Of a DNA stretch of 19,174 nucleotides, positions 1 to 7,256 are shown piece by piece. Under the pieces are notes generated by a model. The model did no database searches. It was not told the origin of the DNA and saw only the letters and a program-made list of their open reading frames with translations. The position numbers and the translations under genes were made by a program. How positions within the stretch are numbered: position 1 is the stretch's first letter; the number at the start of each line of letters is the position of its first letter. This DNA comes from an archaeon. GTDB taxonomy: Archaea > Aenigmatarchaeota > Aenigmatarchaeia > GW2011-AR5 > GCA-2688965. The stretch lies in contig NZEE01000117.1 in the NCBI GenBank assembly GCA_002688965.1, forward strand, positions 1-19,174, read 5' to 3'.

Positions 1-426
1 ATATTACCAGGAATGATAATTTGGTTTTCTTATACTGAAAAAGATATTACTGATCCAGAACCAATTATTCTTGCCTTATGGTTAGATTATAAAGGTAGAA
101 AAGGCGGTAGTAATTTATTACATGGAATAAATTTAAATTATTTAAGGTCTGGAGAAATTAAGGGGCTATTCAGTATATTAGAAAGTAGATTTGATGTATC
201 TGTTGTTGAAGATGAACCTGGAGGACTAACTGATATACCTTACACAAGAGTAGCATTACCTGGAGATTTTAATAAAAGACCTACAGCCGCAGACAAACAA
301 AAACTTAAAATAGCACTATATGAGCGAAGTTTAAAAGATAAATTTGGTTATTTAGGTATAAGTTTTAGATCATATAAATTAAAGAAAATGAAAAATATAC
401 GATTAGTTAACTTTAAGTATAAATAA
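1..426 (+). CDS. Phage-type protein of unknown function (5' partial)
   Basis: The reading frame is open from base 1 (residues Ile-Leu-Pro-Gly precede the first Met at 13), so the true start lies upstream; the ATG at 13 is probably internal because Pro-Gly-Met is part of the conserved opening I associate with this family. The visible 141 residues show a hydrophobic 'PGM-I-WFSY' strand, a 'Gly-x-Asn-Leu-x-Tyr-Leu' segment (LHGINLNYL) and a basic C-terminus (FRSYKLKKMKNIRLVNFKY). From memory, small proteins with this pattern occur in structural regions of marine T4-like myoviruses, but their role is not known to me. There is no signal peptide or membrane segment in the visible part. It ends 1 nt before the first glycosyltransferase and may mark the edge between virion genes and the glycan cluster. 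The phage assignment is recall, not a search result. Confidence 0.5.
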   Translation: MLPGMIIWFSYTEKDITDPEPIILALWLDYKGRKGGSNLLHGINLNYLRSGEIKGLFSILESRFDVSVVEDEPGGLTDIPYTRVALPGDFNKRPTAADKQKLKIALYERSLKDKFGYLGISFRSYKLKKMKNIRLVNFKYK

Positions 427-427
427 A

Positions 428-1057
428 ATGAATATAAGTTATGGTATTACAGTCTGTAATGAGGCTGATGAATTAAATAGGTTATTAGAAGTTCTTATTC
501 ACAAAACTGATGAAGAAGATGAAATAGTTATTTGTGTTGATGGAGATGATGATGGAGTTAGATTTGTATTAGATTCTTGGACTCAACAGTATGCACATTC
601 TAAAACTATAAAAGTATATCAAAGAACACTTAATAAAGATTTCGCTGCTCAAAAGAATTCGGTAATAGAGAATTGTAGTGGTGATTATATATTTCATTTA
701 GATGCAGATGAGTATCCACATGAAATACTACTTTCACAGATAAAACAAATATTAGAGGTAAATGAAGTAGATTTAGTATGGTTGCCAAGAGTAAATACAG
801 TTGAAGGTATTACTAATGAACATTGTGTTAAGTGGGGGTGGAGAATTAATGATAAAGGTTGGATTAACTATCCAGATTATCAAGCAAGAGTATTTAAACG
901 TTCAAAAGATATTAAATGGATAAGACCAGTTCACGAGTATATAACTGGTAGTAAAACATATGCACATTTACCACCACAAGAAGAATTATCGTTATATCAT
1001 CCAAAAACAATAGATAAACAAGAACAACAGAATAGAAAATATGCGGAGATGATGTAA
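428..1057 (+). CDS. GT2-family glycosyltransferase
   Basis: A 209-residue GT-A fold glycosyltransferase, predicted cytoplasmic, transferring a sugar from a nucleotide donor. The N-terminus reads as the first beta strand of family 2 enzymes (ISYGITVCNEADEL), followed by the nucleotide-binding acid cluster CVDGDDDG, a 'FAAQKNSVI' helix, and a clear metal-binding DXD motif, Asp92-Ala-Asp94 in 'FHLDADEYP'. The C-terminal part has a Trp/Arg-rich acceptor region and a tail (LSLYHPKTIDKQEQQNRKYAEM) of a type I recall from phage and capsule GT2 proteins. It is short for GT2 but looks complete. The start ATG follows the previous stop by 1 nt and has no strong Shine-Dalgarno. Donor and acceptor cannot be read from the sequence. 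Confidence 0.85.
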   Translation: MNISYGITVCNEADELNRLLEVLIHKTDEEDEIVICVDGDDDGVRFVLDSWTQQYAHSKTIKVYQRTLNKDFAAQKNSVIENCSGDYIFHLDADEYPHEILLSQIKQILEVNEVDLVWLPRVNTVEGITNEHCVKWGWRINDKGWINYPDYQARVFKRSKDIKWIRPVHEYITGSKTYAHLPPQEELSLYHPKTIDKQEQQNRKYAEMM

Positions 1058-1058
1058 T

Positions 1059-1904
1059 ATGTTATCTGTAGTACAAAGCGTTTATAATCTAAATCCATTA
1101 ATTAGTTTATCTGCTCAAACTACTATCGTGGCGTTAGATACATTGGGCATCGATTATCAATATATATTATTTAATGATAGCGGTGATAAGGATATAATAA
1201 AACAGATACCAGAGTATATTAAAGCACATAAAAATTTTGAATATCACTATTCAGATTTCAATTATGGTTACAAAACTGCACCAGGAGGTTTTATTGGCGC
1301 CATAGATTTAATAAAACATAAATATGTTCATCAGACAAATCAAGATGACTTTTATACTTCAAGTTTTTATAGTTTAGCATTAAAACATTTAATGATAACT
1401 GATAAGCAATATGCAGCTATAGTTACAAATTGCTATCATGTTGATGAAGAATTTGAGATATTAGCAATTCCATTGCCACAAGATGGAAAATCTATAAATG
1501 AAGCGTGGGGAAATCCCAATTTCATGTTTAATTGGATGTTTGGTATCGAAGAAAATAAATTAACTACATCGAATAATTTTGTGTACTTTCCAGGTACAAT
1601 ATACAAAAAAGAACTATATTCAACAATAGGAAAACCTGACATCAAAAATTTTGGTGGTTCTGCTGATTTTGAATATTGGGCTAGGGCAGTTTTTAATGGT
1701 TATAAATTTGCATATTTAAATTTACCAACTTGGTTATATATGAAAAGTCAATATTCACATAGTGCACTTGATAATGAGGGTGAAAATACGAGACAAAAGA
1801 TATACAATCCAAGAGTAAAAGAAAAGTATGAACTATTGTGGAAGAATAATAGTTACAAAATAAGAAATAAACCACAAATAACGGAAGATATTTTATGGGA
1901 TTAA
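1059..1904 (+). CDS. Putative GT-A glycosyltransferase
   Basis: A 281-residue protein with the layout of a divergent GT2-type enzyme. An N-terminal strand-helix unit (residues 1-30) is followed by 'YILFNDSGDKD' as the nucleotide-binding acid strand, a helical spacer, then 'HQTNQDDFYTSSF' with Gln95-Asp96-Asp97 in the position of the DXD metal site. A later 'GGSADFEYWARAVFNGYKFAYLNLPTW' stretch matches the 'ED-x-x-hydrophobic...G' acceptor/base region of GT-A enzymes, with Asp in 'SADFEYW' as a catalytic base candidate. No signal peptide or membrane helix is seen. The start at 1059 is preceded by a GGAG at 1044-1047 inside the upstream gene and lies 1 nt past its stop, so the two transferases are probably translationally coupled. 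Substrate unknown. Confidence 0.7.
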   Translation: MLSVVQSVYNLNPLISLSAQTTIVALDTLGIDYQYILFNDSGDKDIIKQIPEYIKAHKNFEYHYSDFNYGYKTAPGGFIGAIDLIKHKYVHQTNQDDFYTSSFYSLALKHLMITDKQYAAIVTNCYHVDEEFEILAIPLPQDGKSINEAWGNPNFMFNWMFGIEENKLTTSNNFVYFPGTIYKKELYSTIGKPDIKNFGGSADFEYWARAVFNGYKFAYLNLPTWLYMKSQYSHSALDNEGENTRQKIYNPRVKEKYELLWKNNSYKIRNKPQITEDILWD

Positions 1905-1908
1905 TGGT

Positions 1909-2889
1909 ATGAATATTTTAGTTACCGGAGGAGCAGGTTATATTGGCTCAATAACAGCTAATCAGTTGAATAGTCTTGGACATAATGTTATCGTCTTAGA
2001 TGATTTATCAGAAGGAAAGAAAGAGGCAGTTCAAGATATTAAATTATATTGTGGTAGTTATAGTGATGAACAATATGTTTTTGACATATTGACTGATAAT
2101 AATATTGATACAGTTATGCATTTTGGAGCTTCTGCAAATGTAAAAGAATCAACTGAAAAACCAGAACTTTATTATGATAACAATGTAACAGGTACATTAC
2201 AATTGTTAAATGCGTGTAGAAAGTATAGATCAAAAATATCAAATTTTAAATTTATACTCTCATCTACAGCTGCTGTTTATGGTATTGCAGATAATATGCC
2301 TATCTATGAAGATACACCACACTGTTCACCATGTAATCCGTATGGTTGGTCTAAATTAATTATCGAACAAGTGTTAGAAGATTACTATAATGCATACGGT
2401 GAAGAATATTTGATATTTAGATATTTTTGTGCTGCAGGTGCTACAGATTTAAACGGAGAATCAAGAAAATCAAAAGAGACACATTTAATTCCATTAACAG
2501 TAGAGTCAGTTATTAATACAGATAAAGTAATGTACATATATGGGGATGATTTTAATACATCAGATGGTACTGGAATCCGTGATTATGTGCATGTGTGCGA
2601 CATAGCAAAGGCACATATTTCTGGTATGATACACTGGGATATAGTTAAAAATAATGTGTATAATCTTGGTACTGATAATGGATATAGTGTTAAAGAAGTG
2701 ATAGAAAAAGCTAATAAATTATTTAATACAACTATAAAAACAGAAGTAACAGATCAAAGAGCTGGTGACCCTGCTACACTAATTGCCAATAATGAAAAGT
2801 TTTTTCAATATTTTGGATGGAAAATGTCTATGACTCTTGAAGATATGTTAACATCTGCTTATCTTTGGAGAATGAATAAAAGGTATTAA
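1909..2889 (+). CDS. galE: UDP-glucose 4-epimerase-like extended SDR (GalE)
   Basis: A 326-residue extended SDR, close to the usual 330-340 for GalE. The NAD-binding TGGAGYIGS motif sits at residues 6-14, 'VLDDLSEG' provides the second strand, and the catalytic set is visible: the Ser/Thr of 'LSSTAAVYG' and Tyr145-x-x-x-Lys149 in 'NPYGWSK'. GalE-typical downstream features include 'FRYFCAAGA', 'DGTGIRDYVHVCDIAKAH', 'NLGTDNGYSVKEV' and 'DQRAGDPATLIAN'. It interconverts UDP-glucose and UDP-galactose (or the N-acetyl forms) through a 4-keto intermediate and would supply a galactose-type donor to the neighbouring transferases. Family membership is secure; exact substrate (Glc or GlcNAc) is not decided by the motifs. 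Confidence 0.85.
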   Translation: MNILVTGGAGYIGSITANQLNSLGHNVIVLDDLSEGKKEAVQDIKLYCGSYSDEQYVFDILTDNNIDTVMHFGASANVKESTEKPELYYDNNVTGTLQLLNACRKYRSKISNFKFILSSTAAVYGIADNMPIYEDTPHCSPCNPYGWSKLIIEQVLEDYYNAYGEEYLIFRYFCAAGATDLNGESRKSKETHLIPLTVESVINTDKVMYIYGDDFNTSDGTGIRDYVHVCDIAKAHISGMIHWDIVKNNVYNLGTDNGYSVKEVIEKANKLFNTTIKTEVTDQRAGDPATLIANNEKFFQYFGWKMSMTLEDMLTSAYLWRMNKRY

Positions 2890-2890
2890 T

Positions 2891-3820
2891 ATGTTAGTAT
2901 CATCGTGCCCATTAAGAATATCGTTACTAGGAGGATCTACAGACTTAGAAGACTTTATAGAAGAAAATAATTCAGGACAAGTTATTAGCTTTCCAGTAAA
3001 TTTATACACCTATGTTGCCATAAATGAGAGACATGATGATATTTTTTTAATTCAATATGCCAAAGAAGAATCTGTTTCAAATATTTCTGAAATAAAAAAT
3101 GATGTAGTTAAAGTTGTATTGGAATATTTCAATGTAAATTCACCTCTTACTATTACGCTAACTGCTGATATACCGTCACATGGGTCAGGTTTGGCTGCAT
3201 CATCATCATTTATGATTTCAATGATAAAAGTTATATCATCGTATAAAGGTCTTAATTTAGGCGATATGGAAATATGTAATTTGGCATTAAAACTTGAGCG
3301 ACAATTTAATCCATTAGTAGGGAGACAAGATACAGTAGGTTGTGGCATTAAAGGATTTAAGCATTTATTTTTTAATAAAAAATCTAATTTATCTCGGATA
3401 AAATTATACAATCACTCGTATTTTGAAAATTTTAGTTTTCAGTTAATTTCAGCCGGTCAAGGCAGAAAATCAACAGATGTGTTAAAATCTTTACAATTAG
3501 ATAAACGGATATGTTTATATGAAGATGTAGATGCAGGCGATAAGTCTATACAGGCTGGTAATTATGATGAATTGAATAGTTTAATACTAGAGACTTGGAT
3601 TAAAAAGAAGGAAACTTCTTCCTTGATAGTTAACTCTGATGTTTTAAAAATTGAAGAAAAGATAAAGTCTTTAATGAATAGTGGTGTAGTTTCTTATAAA
3701 TTGTGTGGTGCCGGAAATGGGGGGTACATGCTTGTTGTAAAACAAAAGGATTCTAGTTTTGATCTTCCAGGTATTAATGTTAATATTGATAATAGGGGAC
3801 TTTCATTATGGAACTTATGA
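2891..3820 (+). CDS. hddA: GHMP kinase, D-glycero-D-manno-heptose 7-phosphate kinase-like (HddA)
   Basis: A 309-residue GHMP-superfamily sugar kinase. All three signature motifs are visible: motif 1 at the N-terminus ('PLRISLLGGSTDLEDF', residues 7-22), the ATP-binding glycine/serine loop 'GSGLAASSS' at 98-106, and motif 3 'KLCGAGNGGYML' around 270-281. The N-terminal 'PLRISxxGGxTDL' form is that of the HddA/FKP-type kinases that phosphorylate C1 of heptose 7-phosphate or fucose, rather than of homoserine or mevalonate kinases. It lies one gene upstream of a phosphoheptose-isomerase-like domain, which favours heptose, giving heptose 1,7-bisphosphate from heptose 7-phosphate and ATP. L-fucose kinase is the alternative given the Gmd and GT10-like genes. 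It overlaps the next gene by 13 nt. Confidence 0.7.
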   Translation: MLVSSCPLRISLLGGSTDLEDFIEENNSGQVISFPVNLYTYVAINERHDDIFLIQYAKEESVSNISEIKNDVVKVVLEYFNVNSPLTITLTADIPSHGSGLAASSSFMISMIKVISSYKGLNLGDMEICNLALKLERQFNPLVGRQDTVGCGIKGFKHLFFNKKSNLSRIKLYNHSYFENFSFQLISAGQGRKSTDVLKSLQLDKRICLYEDVDAGDKSIQAGNYDELNSLILETWIKKKETSSLIVNSDVLKIEEKIKSLMNSGVVSYKLCGAGNGGYMLVVKQKDSSFDLPGINVNIDNRGLSLWNL

Positions 3821-4662
3821 GTTGTCCAATTTGCACATCAGACAAAGTATATAAAACATTTAAAGATAAAAAATCTAAAATAGTTGTAAATGTTTGTAAA
3901 AATTGTTATATGATATATCAGCAAAAAAATCCTGAAGTAAATTATTATGAAATTCCATGTAGAATACAAGAAAATTTCGATATGCATGCACGAACTGTTG
4001 CTGATTATATACTTGAATTTGCAAACCCATCTAAAGATATAAATTCTATATTAGAAATTGGATCACATTCACATCTTACATTATTTTATATGAAAAAGTA
4101 TTTTAATAATGACATCAGGTTATGCGGTTTGGACTTACCAAAAACCCCTAAAGATACTGGGACAAAAATGGTATTAGGCATAGAAATGATTCATAATAAC
4201 TGCATAGATAGTGGATGTTCGAGCGACATTAAAGACTTATTAAATTCAACGTCGTTTGATTTTATATTTTGTAGACATACATTAGAACATTTTCAGAATC
4301 CAGCAAAGGCCGTAAGTAATGTTTATAATATCCTTTCTAATGATGGTATTGCTTTCTTTGAAGTTCCAAGTTTTTTTTGGACAGAGGTAAACGGTGTAAA
4401 CACATATCATCTAGAACATTTATTATATTTTACAAAAAATACGATATCTAGATTATTTACTGATGCAGGATTTAAAATTTTAAAAATAAAAGAAAGCAAG
4501 TACTGGGGCAATATAAAAATTCTTGTTCAAAAATTAAAATCAAACGAAACTGTGATCCATTATAAACCTAAAAATGATATGAAACTAAAGTGGTACTATA
4601 ATCTTATTCGCCCGTTGTTTATTTTTATTAAAAAAATAAAGACGGTGGGACAGAATCAATAG
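3808..4662 (+). CDS. Class I SAM methyltransferase with N-terminal zinc knuckle
   Basis: A 284-residue protein in two parts. Residues 6-33 form a two-CxxC zinc knuckle (Cys6-x2-Cys9, Cys30-x2-Cys33), common at the front of sugar-cluster methyltransferases. Residues from about 78 form a Rossmann methyltransferase: motif I 'ILEIGSHSH' (81-89), 'LCGLDLP' for the acidic strand, 'FDFIFCRHTLEHFQNP' for motif II/III and 'LSNDGIAFFEVPSF' for the late strand. Motif I is unusual, with SHSH replacing the GxGxG loop. ATG at 3808 is preceded by AGGGGA at 3793-3798; an in-frame ATG at 3817 makes an ATGA overlap with the kinase stop and is possible but would leave little before Cys6. It likely methylates a sugar or glycan terminus. 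The C-terminus is basic and not a clear membrane helix. Confidence 0.75.
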   Translation: MELMSCPICTSDKVYKTFKDKKSKIVVNVCKNCYMIYQQKNPEVNYYEIPCRIQENFDMHARTVADYILEFANPSKDINSILEIGSHSHLTLFYMKKYFNNDIRLCGLDLPKTPKDTGTKMVLGIEMIHNNCIDSGCSSDIKDLLNSTSFDFIFCRHTLEHFQNPAKAVSNVYNILSNDGIAFFEVPSFFWTEVNGVNTYHLEHLLYFTKNTISRLFTDAGFKILKIKESKYWGNIKILVQKLKSNETVIHYKPKNDMKLKWYYNLIRPLFIFIKKIKTVGQNQ

Positions 4663-4670
4663 GCAATAAG

Positions 4671-5603
4671 ATGAAACTAACAGAATTACAAATTACTATA
4701 CAAGATATAAAGATTCGTTCTTTTGAACTAGAAAAAATTATTGGGCACCATAGAAAAATAATCATCATAGGTAATGGTGGTAGTAATGCAGTAGCTTCTC
4801 ATATTGCACAGGATTATACAAAAATGTTAGATAAAGAAGCAATATCGTTTTCAGACCCTTCACGTTTAACTTGTTATATTAATGATTATGGTAGAGACCA
4901 AGCCTATGTAGAATTTTTAAAGGACTTTGTAGATAAAGAAACTCTTGTCATATTGATTTCTTCTTCTGGTAATTCAATGAATATATTTAATTGTGCTGTT
5001 TATTGTGAATCCTTAAATATTCCAATGATATTATTATCAGGATTTGATAAGGATAATAAACTTAATTCATTCAATGGCGGTAAATTGAAATATTGGGTAA
5101 ATTCGCACGACTATGGAGTCGTAGAGTCATCCCATCTAATATTTTTACATTCTATTTTAGGTGAAGATGAAACGAGGGGTATTATTGCTGGGGCCTTCGA
5201 TGTTATACATCCCGGATATATTAGAATGTTTGAAGATGCTAAAAATTATTGTGGACATTTGACTGTAGCTCTCCATGAAGACCCATCAACCGAGAGGGAT
5301 AACAAGTTACAACCTATTCAAACGGTAGAAGAACGGAAAATGATTCTTCTCGGCATGAAAAATGTTGATGATGTTGTAACCTATAAAAGAGAAGAACAAT
5401 TTCATGATTATCTAAAGAGCGGTGATTACCATGTTAGATTTTTAGGAACAGATTATATGACTAAAAAATATACTGGATCAGACATACCTATTACTATTGT
5501 TTGGTTAGATAGAGAAAATCATGCGTATTCTACAACAAGACTAAAAAAACAGATATACCAATCTGTGAATGACATGATGAAAATAACACTTGAGTTTGAT
5601 TGA
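4671..5603 (+). CDS. Fusion: GmhA-like SIS phosphoheptose isomerase + cytidylyltransferase-fold domain
   Basis: One 310-residue chain with two enzymes that are normally separate. Residues 1-165 are a SIS sugar-phosphate isomerase domain: 'IIGNGGSNAVASHIAQD' (32-48), 'ISSSGNSMNI' (96-105), and 'VESSHLIFLH' (151-160). By eye His44, Asp48, Glu152 and His160 align with the GmhA metal/catalytic set His-Glu-Gln-His, so two positions are conservative changes. Residues 168-310 are a nucleotidyltransferase of the TagD/HldE-C fold: 'GAFDVIHPGY' (174-183), 'VEERKMILLGMKNVDDVV', 'FLGTDYM' and 'YSTTRLKKQI'. The usual HxGH is HPGY. The expected roles are sedoheptulose 7-phosphate isomerisation and later nucleotide transfer to heptose 1-phosphate. 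The upstream kinase would act between these two steps. I know HldE (kinase + nucleotidyltransferase) but not this pairing as a standard architecture. Confidence 0.8.
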   Translation: MKLTELQITIQDIKIRSFELEKIIGHHRKIIIIGNGGSNAVASHIAQDYTKMLDKEAISFSDPSRLTCYINDYGRDQAYVEFLKDFVDKETLVILISSSGNSMNIFNCAVYCESLNIPMILLSGFDKDNKLNSFNGGKLKYWVNSHDYGVVESSHLIFLHSILGEDETRGIIAGAFDVIHPGYIRMFEDAKNYCGHLTVALHEDPSTERDNKLQPIQTVEERKMILLGMKNVDDVVTYKREEQFHDYLKSGDYHVRFLGTDYMTKKYTGSDIPITIVWLDRENHAYSTTRLKKQIYQSVNDMMKITLEFD

Positions 5604-5605
5604 AG

Positions 5606-6475
5606 ATGAAAGTAAAACTTCACCATACTTTAAATTATAATACTGAAGAAGCAATAGCTCTCAATAGTGAGCCCAAATATTGGGAGTATTTCCAAGATGA
5701 CAATAGTCCAATTCATATATTTTATGATACATTATTACCTTTAGCCAAAACTATAAAATGTAAAAAGAAAATAGCTATTATACATGAAACTCCAGCAATA
5801 TACGAACATGCTGATATTAACAGTAATTATAAGATATTTAACCCACATAGATATTTAAAACAAAATCCAGAGTTATTCGATCTTGTTCTTTCACCTTATT
5901 CATATATAAAAGAAATTGTAGGTGAAGAAAAATGGCTATGGCACCCTACAACAGATACTTTCTTAAAAGAAGAAGATTTTGGATTTTATGAAAAATCTAG
6001 ATTATTATCAATAATAGCATCCCATAAAACATGGACAGTAGGTCAGAGGTTACGCCATGAAATTATAAAACAATTTGGAACAGAAATGGATATTTATGGA
6101 AATGGATATAATACAATATTAAATGATATTGGTTATGGTAGTAAAGTTCAGGCGCTGGGTCCATATAGGTTTACTATCGCAGTTTCAAATACAAATGAAG
6201 ATGATTACTTTTCAGAAATTATTACTGATGCTTGTTTGGTGGGAACTATTCCTATATTTTGGGGAACTTCTAATATAGGAAAATATATGAATGAAGAGGG
6301 AATTTTATCATTTGAAACTTTGGATGACTTGGGTATTATACTAAAATCTTTATCTAAAGAATTATATAATTCAAAAATAAAAGCAGTTGAGGATAATATG
6401 AATCGAGCAAAGAGCTTTAAGAGCGGTTTGGATTGGGAATATTTAAATTACCAAAAGGAAGTATTTAGTATTTAG
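5606..6475 (+). CDS. GT10 (fucosyltransferase)-like glycosyltransferase
   Basis: A 289-residue GT-B type protein. The C-terminal half carries the GT10 alpha-1,3-fucosyltransferase signature in degenerate form: 'FTIAVSNTNEDDYFSEIITD' (189-208) followed by 'ACLVGTIPIFWG' (209-220), matching the family pattern F-x-x-x-x-E-N-S...Y-x-T-E-K...A...G-T/V-I/V-P-I/V...G. The acidic Glu204 is kept, but the Lys that normally follows it in TEK is Ile205. The N-terminal half has 'IAIIHETPAIYEHADI' and 'FDLVLSPYSYIKE', an acceptor-domain Rossmann pattern. ATG at 5606 is preferred over the in-frame TTG at 5600, which overlaps the preceding stop. GDP-fucose would be the classical donor; a related GDP- or other deoxysugar is equally plausible here. 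Confidence 0.7.
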   Translation: MKVKLHHTLNYNTEEAIALNSEPKYWEYFQDDNSPIHIFYDTLLPLAKTIKCKKKIAIIHETPAIYEHADINSNYKIFNPHRYLKQNPELFDLVLSPYSYIKEIVGEEKWLWHPTTDTFLKEEDFGFYEKSRLLSIIASHKTWTVGQRLRHEIIKQFGTEMDIYGNGYNTILNDIGYGSKVQALGPYRFTIAVSNTNEDDYFSEIITDACLVGTIPIFWGTSNIGKYMNEEGILSFETLDDLGIILKSLSKELYNSKIKAVEDNMNRAKSFKSGLDWEYLNYQKEVFSI

Positions 6476-6485
6476 AGTATGATAT

Positions 6486-7256
6486 ATGAAATTAAGTAAA
6501 ACATATAACGAATTGATTGATTTGAGAAAACTGATAATAGAAGCAGCTTATCATGCAGGTCATGGACACATACCAAGTGCTCTTTCTATTGTTGAAATAT
6601 TAGTAGCTATTGACAGAATCAAGACAGAAGATGATATATTTGTATTAAGTAAAGGACATGGATGTTTGGCGTACTATGCGTATTTAGTTCAAAAAAATAT
6701 TATAACTAGAGATGAATTAAGAAATTTTGGCAAAAAAGGTAGTAAACTTGGTGGTCATCCAGACAGAAACAAAATTAAAGAGGTATATGCTTCAACTGGA
6801 TCACTTGGACATGGATTTCCAATAAGTGTAGGTAGTGCATTAGCTAGAAAAATACAAAATATACCTGGTAGAGTTATTTGTTTAATTGGAGATGGTGAAT
6901 CAAATGAAGGAACTATTTGGGAATCCTGTATGGTAGCTTCTAAAAATAAATTAAGTAATTTAGTGTGTATTGTTGATAATAATAATTCTCAAATTAGGTC
7001 ATTACCAGCCGAAAATTTGAGTAAAAAGTTTCTATCATTTGGATGGGAAGTATGGGATATAGATGGACATGATATTAAAATGATATCTAGAGCCATTACA
7101 GACTGTAATTCTAATGAGAAACCAATAGCTGTTATTGCTAATACAATTAAAGGTAAGGGAATAAGTGATATAGAAAATGATATGTTTGCATGGCATCATA
7201 GAGCACCAAATGATGGTGAATATAAAAAATTTATAAAGGAAATAGATGAGAGCTGA
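6486..7256 (+). CDS. Transketolase, N-terminal (thiamine pyrophosphate-binding) subunit
   Basis: A 256-residue stand-alone transketolase N-terminal subunit. Visible motifs: 'HAGHGHIPSALSIVEIL' near residue 20, 'FVLSKGHGCLAYYAYL', 'GGHPDRN', 'STGSLGHGFPISVGSAL', and the thiamine-pyrophosphate/Mg signature Gly135-Asp-Gly-Glu138 ... Asp164-Asn-Asn166 with the expected roughly 30-residue spacing. Length matches split transketolases, where this subunit pairs with a separate pyrimidine-binding subunit; that partner is the next gene, overlapping by 11 nt. The complex would move two-carbon units between sugar phosphates, with sedoheptulose 7-phosphate as one product, which is the substrate expected for the SIS domain encoded at 4671. 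The Shine-Dalgarno upstream is weak. Confidence 0.9.
   Translation: MKLSKTYNELIDLRKLIIEAAYHAGHGHIPSALSIVEILVAIDRIKTEDDIFVLSKGHGCLAYYAYLVQKNIITRDELRNFGKKGSKLGGHPDRNKIKEVYASTGSLGHGFPISVGSALARKIQNIPGRVICLIGDGESNEGTIWESCMVASKNKLSNLVCIVDNNNSQIRSLPAENLSKKFLSFGWEVWDIDGHDIKMISRAITDCNSNEKPIAVIANTIKGKGISDIENDMFAWHHRAPNDGEYKKFIKEIDES

Noticed and set aside
1436..1875. Two minus-strand open frames of 60-69 codons
   Set aside because: They lie wholly inside the well-supported glycosyltransferase gene at 1059-1904, have no recognisable motif, and every supported gene here is on the plus strand.
3052..3411. Minus-strand open frame of 119 codons
   Set aside because: It is antisense to the GHMP kinase core, including its ATP loop; the kinase motifs explain the sequence constraint.
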